The position numbers and the translations under genes are program-made. Positions 16,388 through 28,516 of a stretch of DNA of 64,000 nt are shown here, one piece after another. This DNA comes from Hungatella hathewayi (GTDB taxonomy: Bacteria; Bacillota; Clostridia; Lachnospirales; Lachnospiraceae): NCBI GenBank assembly GCA_025149285.1, contig CP102274.1, forward strand, positions 1,565,501 to 1,629,500, written 5' to 3'. Within the stretch, counting starts at the first letter, position 1, and each line of letters begins with the position of its first letter. The notes under the pieces were generated by a model that saw nothing but the letters and a program-made list of their open reading frames with translations, was not told the origin of the DNA and did no database searches.

Positions 16388-16460
16388 GAAAGGCGGCCGG
16401 TGTTATAAGTATGGCCGTGAGTTTCTGCTGAGCTTTTTCTTTGAGTCAGGGGGAATAGGA

Positions 16461-17885
16461 GTGAATATAAAAAAACTGATCGGTGAGACAAATGCTTATG
16501 ATAAAAAGCAGGCATTAGAGGAACGCCGGCCTAAAAGCTGGTGTAAAAGTGTAAGTGCATTTGCAAATGGGAATGGCGGCAGGCTGATTTTCGGTGTGGC
16601 AGACGATGACAGTATTACGGGATTGCGTGATGTGAGGCATGATTCAGAAGTAATCAGCGAACAAATAAAGAACAGAATAGATCCCATACCCAAATTTGAT
16701 CTTGTGATTCAGGGGGGTGACGATAAAGAAATTATCGTTCTTGAAATCAGCAAAGGCTTGGAGACGCCTTATTATTATGTGAGTGAAGGGAGTCGTACTG
16801 CGTATCAAAGGGTGGGAAATGAGAGTATACCAGTTGATGCCAGAGGGTTGAAGGAACTGATCCTGAGAGGCAGTGATTCCACTTATGACAGCAGCATTTC
16901 ACGGTATGAATTTAGAAATTATTCGTTTACGAAACTGAAGGCAGTCTACAGGCAAAGAACTGGTGAGAGTTTTGAGAATGACGATTTTATTTCCTTTGGG
17001 ATTGTGTCGGAAGATGGAAAATTGACAAATGCAGGGGCATTGCTGGCAGATGAATCCCCTATTAGACATTCTCGTTTATTTTGTACGAGATGGAATGGAT
17101 TAGATAAAGCGGCAGGAACGATGGATGCGCTGGATGATAAGGAATTTTCAGGAAGTCTGGTGGTGCTGTTGGAAAATGGATTGGATTTTGTAAGAACGAA
17201 TTCAAAAGTGAAGTGGCAAAAGGCCGGTGAAGAAAGGATCGAATTGCCGGATTATCCGAAAAGAAGTGTTTTAGAGGGGCTGGTAAATGCATTAATTCAT
17301 CGTCAATATCTGGATTTGGGAAGTGAGGTACACATTGATCTGTTTGATGACAGACTGGAAATTTACTCGCCGGGAGGAATGTGTGACGGATCACTTGTAC
17401 AGGAGCAGGATATTGATAAAGTTCCATCCAAACGCAGAAATCCGGTTATTGCAGATATATTTAACCGTTTGAAATATATGGAAAGAAGAGGGAGCGGATT
17501 TAAGAAAATTCAAAGCGTCTATCAATCACAATATTTGTATACAGATGAAATGCGGCCTCAGTTTTACTCAGATAAAGACACTTTTATCCTGACACTGAAG
17601 AACCTTAACTATAAAAAAGGAGCCGAAAAAGGAGCCGAAAAAGGAGCCGAAAAAGGAGCCGAAAAAAAGCAGTTTCATAAGATGGAGGAAAGAAGAGAAA
17701 AAATACTGTTATTGATAAAACAAAATCCCCATATAACACAGGGAGAAATCATGGAAAATCTGAATTTGTCCAGAAAACAGGTTCAGAGTCTTATGAGAAT
17801 ATTAAACAATCAGGGACAGATCCGCCGGGTCGGCTCAAATAGAAATGGTTATTGGGAAGTTTTTCGTGAAGGCAGGGGCTGGTAA
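16461..17885 (+). CDS. AlbA_2/Schlafen-type ATP-binding regulator with internal repeats
   Basis: 474-residue protein of the divergent-AAA (AlbA_2 plus AAA_4 C-terminal) family. Residues about 15-130 hold the Schlafen AlbA_2 domain (SVSAFANGNGGRLIFGVADD); residues about 270-370 hold the GHKL-like C-terminal ATPase (EGLVNALIHRQY, RLEIYSPGGM, RRNPVIADIF, ERRGSGFKKI). A KGAE linker then leads to a winged-helix end (about 410-474; HITQGEIMENLNLSRKQVQ). Such proteins are often regulators or stress-locus genes; the exact role is unknown. GTG start 6 bases after GGGGGA. Its A/T-rich codon use differs from recO and glyQS on either side, which suggests acquisition. Confidence 0.85.
   Translation: MNIKKLIGETNAYDKKQALEERRPKSWCKSVSAFANGNGGRLIFGVADDDSITGLRDVRHDSEVISEQIKNRIDPIPKFDLVIQGGDDKEIIVLEISKGLETPYYYVSEGSRTAYQRVGNESIPVDARGLKELILRGSDSTYDSSISRYEFRNYSFTKLKAVYRQRTGESFENDDFISFGIVSEDGKLTNAGALLADESPIRHSRLFCTRWNGLDKAAGTMDALDDKEFSGSLVVLLENGLDFVRTNSKVKWQKAGEERIELPDYPKRSVLEGLVNALIHRQYLDLGSEVHIDLFDDRLEIYSPGGMCDGSLVQEQDIDKVPSKRRNPVIADIFNRLKYMERRGSGFKKIQSVYQSQYLYTDEMRPQFYSDKDTFILTLKNLNYKKGAEKGAEKGAEKGAEKKQFHKMEERREKILLLIKQNPHITQGEIMENLNLSRKQVQSLMRILNNQGQIRRVGSNRNGYWEVFREGRGW
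17619..17666 (+). repeat. Four perfect 12-bp tandem repeats inside the AlbA_2 gene
   Basis: The unit ggagccgaaaaa is repeated four times without change and encodes (GAEK)4 in the linker between the ATPase and winged-helix domains. Because the unit is a multiple of three, slippage would change linker length without breaking the frame. Confidence 0.9.
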
Positions 17886-17930
17886 ACAGTAATAAATGCA
17901 GCGAAAAAACTCCGGAGGATCTATAAACTA

Positions 17931-17959
17931 TTGAAATGACGGAATGCATTTGGTATAAT
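17931..17959 (+). promoter_or_regulatory. Strong sigma-A promoter of the small lipoprotein gene
   Basis: TTGAAA (17931-17936), 17-bp spacer, TATAAT (17954-17959) with TGG just upstream (extended -10). It lies 34 bases before the ATG at 17994, so the leader is short. Confidence 0.8.
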
Positions 17960-17993
17960 GCTTTCATATGCGCCAATTGCAGGAGGATGATGA

Positions 17994-18620
17994 ATGAAAA
18001 AAATGAAAGCGGTCCTGGCGGTTCTCATCACAGCGGGATTACTTGCCGGATGTGCAGGAAGAGGGGGAACAAGTACCTTCGAGCCGAAGAGCAGCGGCAT
18101 ATTCGTGACGGATGCGGGAACATTTTCGACGGCTACCGTCGAGACGTACGACGACCAGGATTATTATAATGAAGAGGAATGGAAGACCTTCCTTGAGGAA
18201 AATGTGGCTTCCTATAATGCGGAACACGGAGAGGGAGCGGTTGCCCTGCAGTCATGCAGCTTAAAGGATGGTACAGCCAGCATGATCTTTGATTATGCGA
18301 CAGGAAGCGATCTGGCCCAGTTTACCGCACTTTATGAGGACACTGCCAATTCAGTGAACTCCATCGATATCATTCCTGTGGCCCAGGCCCTGGAAGAAGC
18401 TGGAACTGCCGGAACGATCTTTATTAAGACGGCAGACGGCAAGACGGCATCTACGGATGAGATTGCGAAGAAGACCGATTACCACGTGGTCGCCGTGGAT
18501 GGAGGACCAGTCAAGATTCAGACAGAAGGAAAGATTATGTATACTTCCGATGGAGTGAAATTAAACAGCAGCTTCATAGCAGAGATCTCGGAAGGAAAGA
18601 ATTACATCATATTTAAATAA
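17994..18620 (+). CDS. Putative lipoprotein of unknown function
   Basis: 208 residues. A type II signal peptide ends in the lipobox LAGC with Cys20 as the lipidated residue. The mature part is acidic, has no cysteines that suggest catalysis, and matches no family I recognise; residues 40-60 are rich in Thr/Asp/Tyr. It is probably anchored on the outer face of the membrane. It has its own near-consensus promoter and an AGGAGG site 7 bases upstream of the start. glyQS follows after 44 bases without a visible terminator, so read-through into glyQS is likely. Confidence 0.8.
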   Translation: MKKMKAVLAVLITAGLLAGCAGRGGTSTFEPKSSGIFVTDAGTFSTATVETYDDQDYYNEEEWKTFLEENVASYNAEHGEGAVALQSCSLKDGTASMIFDYATGSDLAQFTALYEDTANSVNSIDIIPVAQALEEAGTAGTIFIKTADGKTASTDEIAKKTDYHVVAVDGGPVKIQTEGKIMYTSDGVKLNSSFIAEISEGKNYIIFK

Positions 18621-18664
18621 AGTATCCGGATGCGGATGGAATAAAAGAAGAGAGGTTTGAGGAC

Positions 18665-20053
18665 ATGGAAAAGACAATGGAGAAAATTGTAGCGCTGGCA
18701 AAGTCGAGAGGATTCGTTTATCCGGGTTCTGAGATTTACGGCGGCCTTGCGAATACCTGGGATTACGGTAACTTGGGTGTGGAACTGAAGAACAATGTAA
18801 AGAAGGCCTGGTGGCAGAAATTCGTACAGGAAAGCCCCTACAACGTGGGTGTGGACTGCGCCATCTTAATGAATTCACAGACCTGGGTGGCTTCCGGCCA
18901 TTTAGGCGGCTTCTCTGATCCGCTCATGGACTGCAAGGCCTGTAAGGAGCGTTTCCGTGCAGATAAGCTGATTGAGGATTACATGGCCGAGCATGGCATC
19001 ACGATCGAAGGCTCCGTAGACGCCTGGTCTCAGGAGGAGATGAAAAAGTATATCGATGACAACAACATCTGCTGTCCCAGCTGCGGCAAGCATGATTTCA
19101 CCGATATCCGCCAGTTCAATTTAATGTTCAAGACCTTCCAGGGCGTGACGGAGGATGCGAAGAACACCGTATACTTAAGGCCTGAGACTGCGCAGGGAAT
19201 CTTTGTAAACTTTAAGAATGTGCAGAGAACCTCCAGAAAGAAAATCCCGTTCGGCATCGGACAGATCGGTAAATCCTTCCGTAACGAGATTACACCTGGC
19301 AACTTTACATTCCGTACCAGAGAGTTTGAGCAGATGGAGCTGGAATTCTTCTGCGAGCCGGGTACCGACTTAGAGTGGTTCTCCTACTGGAAGCAGTTCT
19401 GTATCGACTGGCTGAAGGCGCTTGGCATGAAGGAAGACGAGATGCGCGCCCGCGACCATGCTCCGGAGGAACTCTGCTTCTACAGCAAGGCTACCACAGA
19501 CATCGAGTTTTTATTCCCGTTTGGATGGGGAGAACTCTGGGGTGTTGCGGACAGAACGGATTACGACCTGACGCAGCATCAGAACACATCCGGTCAGGAC
19601 ATGTCGTATTTTGATGATGAAAAGAAAGAAAAATATATTCCGTATGTAATCGAGCCGTCTCTCGGCGCCGACCGTGTGACACTGGCGTTCTTATGTTCCG
19701 CATACGATGAGGAAGAGATTGGGGAGGGAGATGTCCGTACGGTTCTCCATTTCCATCCGGCGATTGCACCGGTGAAGATCGGCGTACTTCCGCTTTCCAA
19801 GAAGTTAAACGAGGGTGCTGAGAAGATTTACACGGAGCTTTCCAGGTATTATAACTGTGAATTTGACGACAGGGGCAACATCGGCAAGCGTTACAGAAGA
19901 CAGGATGAGATCGGAACACCATTCTGCGTAACGTACGATTTTGATTCGGAAGAAGACCATGCAGTTACGGTCCGTGACCGCGATACCATGGAGCAGGTGA
20001 GAGTTCCGATCGCTGAACTGAAGAATTACTTTGAGGATAAATTCCGTTTTTAG
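18665..20053 (+). CDS. glyQS: Glycyl-tRNA synthetase, alpha2 type
   Basis: 462-residue class II synthetase of the single-chain homodimeric type, charging tRNA-Gly. N-terminal [20 protein letters not shown] and [11 protein letters not shown], motif 2 around [15 protein letters not shown] with [13 protein letters not shown], motif 3 in [13 protein letters not shown], and a C-terminal anticodon-binding domain (from about residue 360). C.AC....C at [16 protein letters not shown] and CCPSCGKH resembles a zinc-binding insertion. No T-box leader is visible in the 44-base upstream gap, so expression probably depends on the promoter at 17931. Confidence 0.97.
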   Translation: MEKTMEKIVALAKSRGFVYPGSEIYGGLANTWDYGNLGVELKNNVKKAWWQKFVQESPYNVGVDCAILMNSQTWVASGHLGGFSDPLMDCKACKERFRADKLIEDYMAEHGITIEGSVDAWSQEEMKKYIDDNNICCPSCGKHDFTDIRQFNLMFKTFQGVTEDAKNTVYLRPETAQGIFVNFKNVQRTSRKKIPFGIGQIGKSFRNEITPGNFTFRTREFEQMELEFFCEPGTDLEWFSYWKQFCIDWLKALGMKEDEMRARDHAPEELCFYSKATTDIEFLFPFGWGELWGVADRTDYDLTQHQNTSGQDMSYFDDEKKEKYIPYVIEPSLGADRVTLAFLCSAYDEEEIGEGDVRTVLHFHPAIAPVKIGVLPLSKKLNEGAEKIYTELSRYYNCEFDDRGNIGKRYRRQDEIGTPFCVTYDFDSEEDHAVTVRDRDTMEQVRVPIAELKNYFEDKFRF

Positions 20054-20090
20054 GACGGAACCATCCTTGTGACTGAGCCGGGCTGACCGT

Positions 20091-20133
20091 CTCCGGATAA
20101 GAATACAGATCCGGGGCGGCCGGCCTTTTCTTA
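20091..20133 (+). terminator. Intrinsic terminator after glyQS
   Basis: CTCCGGAT (20091-20098) pairs with ATCCGGGG (20109-20116) around a 10-base loop. Extra GC pairing is possible outside it (ccg/cgg), and a CTTTTCTTATT tract follows. Confidence 0.65.
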
Positions 20134-20155
20134 TTACTTTCAAAGGGGTGATCGG

Positions 20156-21055
20156 ATGATTCTAGAAAAATTAAAACGCATGGAAGGGTTTACCCACCAG
20201 GAGCAGGCGGTGGCACGCTACATTCTGGAGCACGTGGAGGAAATCCAGCAGATGTCCACCGAAGAACTGGCCAGAGTATCCTATACCAGTAAGGCTACGG
20301 TGGTGCGTCTCTGCAAGAAACTGGATACGGCAGGCTATCAGGAACTGAAACTGAAGCTGGTTTCAGAGCTGGTACAGAATATCCGTGTCAACCAGCTTCT
20401 GAACAGGGAGCCGATTACGGAAACGAGCACGCTGCAGGATATCCTCCATACGCTTCCCAAGCTGTACGACAAGGCGATTACTGATACAGAGCTGTGTATG
20501 GACAAGAATGTTATAAAACGCATCTGCAACCGTATTAGAACCTCAGACCGGATCGATATCTACGGAAATGGAATCAGCTATATCCTGGCGCAGTCAGCCG
20601 CATTTAAATTTGCCACCCTGGGGATGGAGTGCGCCGCTTACGACAGTGTCAATGCTCATTTTCTGTCTGCGGGGAAAACGAAGAAGACCGTGTCGTTTGT
20701 CATCACCTTTACCGGGGCAAATAAGAGTATGATTGATACCGCCAGATACTTAAAGGAGACGACAGAGACATATGTAGTTGGAATTGTGGGACGGCATAAC
20801 GAGGAGATCCGCAAATGGTGCCACGAGATCGTGGAGATCCCCTCCCGGGACTCTCTGCTGAGCCTTAAGGTGATTACCTCCTTTACAGCCACCACCTATG
20901 TGCTGGATATCTTTTTCTCCATGCTGCTTGCCCAGACCTATGAAAGCCATGTGAAATCCTCGCTTGAAATGGTGTGCCACGAGACACTCCGGATCGGCGT
21001 GGATTACTGGAATTTGAAGGATTCACCGGAGGAAGAGGACAAGTCCATGATTTGA
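20156..21055 (+). CDS. MurR/RpiR family transcriptional regulator
   Basis: 299 residues. The N-terminal HTH_6 domain (about 1-77) shows EQAVARYILEHVEEI and TSKATVVRLCKKL; the SIS phosphosugar-binding domain spans about 120-260 (RIDIYGNGISYILAQSAAFK). Such regulators sense a sugar phosphate. The beta-glucoside PTS operon starts 150 bases downstream on the same strand, with an imperfect palindrome between them, so it most likely controls that operon, with a phosphorylated beta-glucoside or glucose-6-phosphate as candidate ligand (inference). Start ATG after CAAAGGGGTGATCGG. Confidence 0.92.
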   Translation: MILEKLKRMEGFTHQEQAVARYILEHVEEIQQMSTEELARVSYTSKATVVRLCKKLDTAGYQELKLKLVSELVQNIRVNQLLNREPITETSTLQDILHTLPKLYDKAITDTELCMDKNVIKRICNRIRTSDRIDIYGNGISYILAQSAAFKFATLGMECAAYDSVNAHFLSAGKTKKTVSFVITFTGANKSMIDTARYLKETTETYVVGIVGRHNEEIRKWCHEIVEIPSRDSLLSLKVITSFTATTYVLDIFFSMLLAQTYESHVKSSLEMVCHETLRIGVDYWNLKDSPEEEDKSMI

Positions 21056-21076
21056 AGCCGTACACAGGCGTTCCTG

Positions 21077-21107
21077 AACCGCTGTTTCAAAAAACAGCGG
21101 TTTTTTT
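21077..21107 (+). terminator. Intrinsic terminator after the RpiR gene
   Basis: AACCGCTGTTT (21077-21087) pairs perfectly with AAACAGCGGTT, followed by a T7 tract (21101-21107). It separates the regulator from the PTS operon. Confidence 0.9.
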
Positions 21108-21117
21108 GGTGATTTTT

Positions 21118-21135
21118 GAAACGGTGAACCATTTC
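21118..21135. promoter_or_regulatory. Probable RpiR operator upstream of the PTS operon
   Basis: GAAACGGTGAACCATTTC: GAAA-GGT and ACC-TTTC arms pair around a two-base centre with one mismatch per half. It lies between the RpiR terminator and the EIIBCA start, where a local repressor would be expected to bind. No convincing -35/-10 pair could be assigned next to it. Confidence 0.5.
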
Positions 21136-21208
21136 GTGTTTTGCGTAGTGAAGAAAGGGGAATGATGTGTTACGATGAGACCATCAAAAGAAAAAGGGGA
21201 CTGAGTAA

Positions 21209-24530
<3,322 letters not shown>

Positions 24531-24548
24531 ATAGTATTGCAGACCGGA

Positions 24549-24587
24549 AGTCCGGCGGAGATGAACAACATTCCGCTGGGCTTTTTT
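24549..24587 (+). terminator. Intrinsic terminator after the GH1 gene
   Basis: AGTCCGGCGGA (24549-24559) pairs with TCCGCTGGGCT (24572-24582) including G-U pairs, followed by T6. Confidence 0.85.
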
Positions 24588-24879
24588 GCTGCGTTTTTTG
24601 GCGGCCTACCGGCTGTCCTGTATCGGAATTAATACATGGTAATAGTCTGAATGTATTAAAAATGAAGTGAATTTAATACATGTGCCAGCCGGATTTTGGC
24701 AATTTACATCAAAAATATCTTAAAAAAACAGCATAATCATGAAATAAATATACATTATAGACGATAAAAATTAATTATGATAATATAATATTATAATGAT
24801 ACTATATTTAAGATTCAAATACCAGGGATGTCCGATATTGTTTTGTAAATACGATAGCGTAGAAAAGGAGGAATGATCA
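24588..24879. other. A/T-rich regulatory gap before the GntR gene
   Basis: About 290 bases without a gene. The left part has three TTAATACAT sites; the right part (about 24700-24830) is almost pure A/T with several short palindromes and many possible -10 boxes, so no single promoter can be chosen. Confidence 0.5.
24629..24681. promoter_or_regulatory. Three TTAATACAT sites, possible GntR operators
   Basis: TTAATACAT at 24629-24637, its inverse ATGTATTAA at 24651-24659, and TTAATACAT again at 24673-24681. Spacing is 22 bp start to start in both steps, two helical turns, so all lie on one DNA face. They are 200-250 bases before the GntR/UTRA gene. Binding by that regulator is inferred. Confidence 0.5.
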
Positions 24880-25599
24880 ATGCTTAACCGGGAAAAGGGG
24901 GCGCCGCCTCTGTATCATCAGCTAAAAGAGATTCTAAAGCAGGAGATTGAAGAAGAAAAATATAAGAAAGGCGACAGCTTTCTGACGGAGCGGCAGCTTC
25001 AGGAGAAATATGATGTAAGCCGCGTTACCGTCCGCCAGGCAGTCAGTGAACTGGTGAATGAAGGGTATCTGCAAAGCTCCAGAGGAGTTGGAACTACTGT
25101 AGTATTTAGTAAAATAGACGAAAATTTGAAACAGGTGATCAGCTTCTCAGAGGAAATGGGCCGCCACGGGATCACAATGATGACCAGCCACTGTGTTATG
25201 AGCCGGGAAAGGGCTGGGAAAATAGTGGCTAAGAACCTAAGAATGAAAAAGGACTGCTATTGTTATAGACTGGAGCGGGTTCGCTGTGCGCAGAATATTC
25301 CTGTAGTGTATTCGATCACGTGGCTGACTAACAAGTATCATCTTCCCATAGACAACGATTTGTACAAGGATTCATTGTATAAGCTCCTACAGGAAGAATA
25401 CAGCATCGTGATAGCCGGGGGCAGGGATACGTTTGAAGCGGTTCTGGCTACGGAGGTGATTGGGAAATTCTTAAATATCACCCCTGGCCAGCCTGTATTT
25501 AAACGGATCCGAAGTACGTATGACCAGGATAATGATGTCCTGGAGTATACGATCTGCTATTATCCAGGAGAGAGGTATAAATATTCTGTAGAGCTGTGA
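24880..25599 (+). CDS. GntR family regulator with UTRA domain
   Basis: 239 residues of the HutC/GntR subfamily. The winged helix is at about 5-75 (LYHQLKEILKQEIEEEKYKKG, RVTVRQAVSELVNEGYL) and the UTRA ligand-binding domain at about 95-235 (VKPVF-like end: PGQPVFKRIRSTYD). Strong AAAGGAGGAATGATCA site before the ATG. Genes for a ROK kinase, a mannose-6-phosphate isomerase and a GH38-like enzyme follow on the same strand, so the likely ligand is a sugar or sugar phosphate of that pathway (inference). Confidence 0.93.
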   Translation: MLNREKGAPPLYHQLKEILKQEIEEEKYKKGDSFLTERQLQEKYDVSRVTVRQAVSELVNEGYLQSSRGVGTTVVFSKIDENLKQVISFSEEMGRHGITMMTSHCVMSRERAGKIVAKNLRMKKDCYCYRLERVRCAQNIPVVYSITWLTNKYHLPIDNDLYKDSLYKLLQEEYSIVIAGGRDTFEAVLATEVIGKFLNITPGQPVFKRIRSTYDQDNDVLEYTICYYPGERYKYSVEL

Positions 25600-25614
25600 C
25601 GGAAATTCTGGGTG

Positions 25615-25776
25615 ATGAACAATTTTTGGGAAACGAATTTTAAGGCAGACTTAGGCGGCTTTTACGAGTTTGCCTATACGGTCAGAACCATGGAGAACGT
25701 ATCTGCGCCGGAAGCCCTTGAAAGCTGTGAAACAGACAATGAGGGACTTTTGGCCTTCTACATAGAGAAGGCGTAG
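25615..25776 (+). pseudogene. Relic of a GH38-like enzyme C-terminus
   Basis: A 53-codon open stretch whose beginning, MNNFWETNFKADLGGFYEF, resembles the end of GH38-type proteins; the intact downstream enzyme ends with the similar LFNNKWGTNF. There is no good ribosome-binding site and the protein would be far too short to act. The best reading is the 3' stump of a deleted glycosidase gene that once stood between the GntR and ROK genes. The family link rests on the short N.WxTNF motif only. Confidence 0.45.
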
Positions 25777-25803
25777 CTTCATGCTGACCGGGAAAGGAAG
25801 AGT

Positions 25804-26721
25804 ATGGAATCCTGTTATCTGATGATGGATGTCGGCGGTACCGGGATAAAGGCAGGGCTATTTTCCCGGTCCGGAGAGATGGTGGAACGCGTCCGTTCCT
25901 TTCCGGCAAGGGCGAAGGAGGGGCGTGAGGAGATATTCCGGAATTTTGCCTGTATCATACAGGAGATGGCAAAAGACCGGATGGTGGAAGGGATTGGCAT
26001 GGCATTTCCCGGTCCCTTTGACTATGAAAAGGGAATCAGCCTGATGAGAGGGCTGGACAAATACGATTCGGTCTACGGGATTCCCGTCCGGGAGGGGGTG
26101 ATGGAACAGCTGGAGAGAATCGGCAAAACCGAGAGCGTGGCGCGCGGCTGCCGGTTCCTGTTTCTTCACGATGTAGAAGCGTTTGCCATCGGCGCCTGTC
26201 GGCAGGGACGCATGGCCGGGTGTAAAAAGGTGATGTGCGTGTGCATTGGAACAGGCGCCGGCTCTGCATTTGTGGAAAACGGCCGTGTTGTAAAAAAAGC
26301 GGGCGGAGGCGTACCGGAAAACGGCTGGATCTACAATACACCTTATAAAGAGAGCGTGATCGATGATTACGTATCAGTCAGAGGACTAAAAAGGCTTACG
26401 GAAAGCGTATTTGCGCGGCCGGAGGCTGTTGACGGGGCGAAGCTTTTTGAACTGGCAGAGGCCGGCAGCGATGAGGCCGCGAAAGTCTTTGCTGCATTTG
26501 GTGAGAATGTAAGTGAAGCGCTGACGCCTTTCCTCAAGTCGTTCCGGCCCCAGGGACTGGTGCTGGGCGGACAGATCGCAAAGAGCTTTCCCCACTTTGG
26601 AATGCAGCTGCGTGAGGTATGCAGGCATACGGGAACTGCTGTATTTACCGAGCCGGATACTTCAATCCGCGCGATGGAGGGCCTGTACGCCGCGATGGAA
26701 CGGGTTACCGGGGCGAAATGA
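25804..26721 (+). CDS. ROK family sugar kinase
   Basis: 305 residues, no DNA-binding domain, so a kinase rather than a ROK repressor. The phosphate motif DVGGTGIKAG is at residues 9-18, the catalytic Asp is in FLHDVEAFAIGA, and CIGTGAGSAFV follows. The family's zinc motif CxCGxxGCxE is absent. By context it would phosphorylate mannose or glucose released by the GH38-like enzyme. Start after GGGAAAGGAAGAGT. The isomerase gene starts 23 bases later, so they form an operon. Confidence 0.88.
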   Translation: MESCYLMMDVGGTGIKAGLFSRSGEMVERVRSFPARAKEGREEIFRNFACIIQEMAKDRMVEGIGMAFPGPFDYEKGISLMRGLDKYDSVYGIPVREGVMEQLERIGKTESVARGCRFLFLHDVEAFAIGACRQGRMAGCKKVMCVCIGTGAGSAFVENGRVVKKAGGGVPENGWIYNTPYKESVIDDYVSVRGLKRLTESVFARPEAVDGAKLFELAEAGSDEAAKVFAAFGENVSEALTPFLKSFRPQGLVLGGQIAKSFPHFGMQLREVCRHTGTAVFTEPDTSIRAMEGLYAAMERVTGAK

Positions 26722-26744
26722 ATACAATGGAAGGAAACTAAGTT

Positions 26745-28493
26745 ATGATAAATCGGGAAGGCTATGGAAATTACGATTTGCATCCATATAAAGAGATAAA
26801 AGGATATGAGGGACACGCCCTGGAAGGCGGCTGTGCTGTTCTGGCTCAGTTAAAAGCAGAAGAGAAAGCGGGAAAACGGGTGATCGTCTGTGATTTCTAT
26901 CCCGGTGTGGACCGGGAAGAGGCTGCCGGACTTTTAAAACAGCTGGAACCGGCGCTGCTCATCGATGCAGACGCGTGCGCAGTTCCGGAAGAGGAACTGA
27001 CCGCACAGTGGAAGGACTATTTAACCGATGACCGGGTCTTTGGCGTGATGTGCCATAAGAGCCTTAAGGACTGTTTTTCGGAGGAGAAGCTGGAAGCGGC
27101 AAGAAAAGCAGTGGAAGAGACGGAATCGGGTCTTGTGGTGGTGTACGGCACCGGCGCTTCCTATATTACATACGGGGATGTGTACGTATATTTTGATATG
27201 GCCCGCTGGGAGATCCAGCTTCGTTACCGGGCCGGAATGCCTAACTGGAATTGTTCCAATACCGGGGATCCGGTCTTAAGTAAATACAAACGGGGCTTTT
27301 TTATTGAATGGAGGCTGGCGGACCGCTATAAAAAGGAGCGGTTCCAGCGGTTCGATTATGTAGTGGATACCAATGAGAGAAATAATCCGAAGATGATCAC
27401 CGGGGAAGCGTTCCGGGAGGCGCTCTGCAGAGTCAGCAGCGAGCCGTTCCGCCTGCAGCCCTACTTCGATCCCGGCGTGTGGGGCGGACAGTGGATGAAA
27501 ACCAGATTCGGTCTGGACCCGTCGGAAGATAATTTTGCCTGGAGCTTTGACGGCGTGCCGGAGGAGAACAGCTTAAACTTAAAATTCGGTGAGGTGACGG
27601 TGGAAATTCCGGCCATGGACCTGGTGCTGTACCAGCCGGTAAAGCTGCTGGGTGACCGAGTCCATGCAAGGTTCGGGGCAGAATTCCCTATCCGCTTCGA
27701 CCTTCTGGATACCATGGGAGGCGGAAACTTATCGCTGCAGGTGCACCCTTTGACCGAATATATCCAGGATCAGTTCGGGATGCATTACACCCAGGATGAG
27801 AGTTACTATATTCTGGATGCAGGAGACGACGCCTGTGTCTATCTGGGCGTTAAAAAGGACGTAGACAGAGACGCCATGTTCCACGATTTAGAGGAGGCGA
27901 GAGAGGGGAAAATCCTCTTTCCGGCAGAGCATTACGTGAACCGGATTCCGGTGAAGAAGCACGATCACGTTCTGATCCCGGCCGGAACGATCCACTGTTC
28001 CGGAAAGAATGCCATGGTGCTGGAAATCAGCGCCACGCCTTATATCTTTACCTTTAAGCTGTGGGACTGGGGCAGAGTGGGCCTGGACGGTCTTCCGCGC
28101 CCCATCCATTTAGAGCACGGAGCGGCGAATATCCAGTGGGACCGCGATACGGACTGGGTGTATGACAATCTGGTTCATCAGGAACGGACCATACGGGAGG
28201 AGGAAGGCCTTAAGCTGGAACGTACGGGACTTCACAGCCGGGAGTTTATCGAAACCCACCGTTACACACTGACAAAGCCGGTGGAATGTTCCATGGAAGA
28301 CAGCGTTCACGTGCTGAACCTGGTGGAAGGGGAGAAAGCGTTTATTGAAAGTCCGCAAGGCGCCTTTGAACCCTTTGAAGTTCATTATGGAGAAACCTTT
28401 ATTATTCCGGCGGCTGTAAAGAAATACCGTATCCGGCCGGCCGGAGCCGATAAAAAAGAACCGGTGGCTGTGATTGCCGCTTCAGTAAAATAA
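26745..28493 (+). CDS. Class I mannose-6-phosphate isomerase, long form
   Basis: 582 residues, against about 310-390 for ordinary ManA. The C-terminal part (about 235-582) is the cupin isomerase: Gln332 and His334 in LQVHP, Glu352 in QDESYY and His417 in GTIHCSG are the expected zinc ligands. It interconverts mannose-6-phosphate and fructose-6-phosphate. The first 230 residues resemble a nucleoside/uridine-kinase-like fold (KRVIVCDFYPGV, VVVYGTGASY, DYVVDTNERNNPKMI) but no P-loop is seen, so this half is probably non-catalytic. Spaced 23 bases from the GH38-like gene downstream. Confidence 0.88.
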   Translation: MINREGYGNYDLHPYKEIKGYEGHALEGGCAVLAQLKAEEKAGKRVIVCDFYPGVDREEAAGLLKQLEPALLIDADACAVPEEELTAQWKDYLTDDRVFGVMCHKSLKDCFSEEKLEAARKAVEETESGLVVVYGTGASYITYGDVYVYFDMARWEIQLRYRAGMPNWNCSNTGDPVLSKYKRGFFIEWRLADRYKKERFQRFDYVVDTNERNNPKMITGEAFREALCRVSSEPFRLQPYFDPGVWGGQWMKTRFGLDPSEDNFAWSFDGVPEENSLNLKFGEVTVEIPAMDLVLYQPVKLLGDRVHARFGAEFPIRFDLLDTMGGGNLSLQVHPLTEYIQDQFGMHYTQDESYYILDAGDDACVYLGVKKDVDRDAMFHDLEEAREGKILFPAEHYVNRIPVKKHDHVLIPAGTIHCSGKNAMVLEISATPYIFTFKLWDWGRVGLDGLPRPIHLEHGAANIQWDRDTDWVYDNLVHQERTIREEEGLKLERTGLHSREFIETHRYTLTKPVECSMEDSVHVLNLVEGEKAFIESPQGAFEPFEVHYGETFIIPAAVKKYRIRPAGADKKEPVAVIAASVK

Positions 28494-28516
28494 GCCTTAA
28501 TCAATGGAGGAGTATC

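Noticed and set aside
17619..17666. Short tandem repeats as a CRISPR-like array
   Set aside because: The units are 12 bp with no spacers and encode a protein linker.
18621..18664. Possible T-box leader before glyQS
   Set aside because: Only 44 bases separate the genes and no T-box or specifier hairpin is visible.
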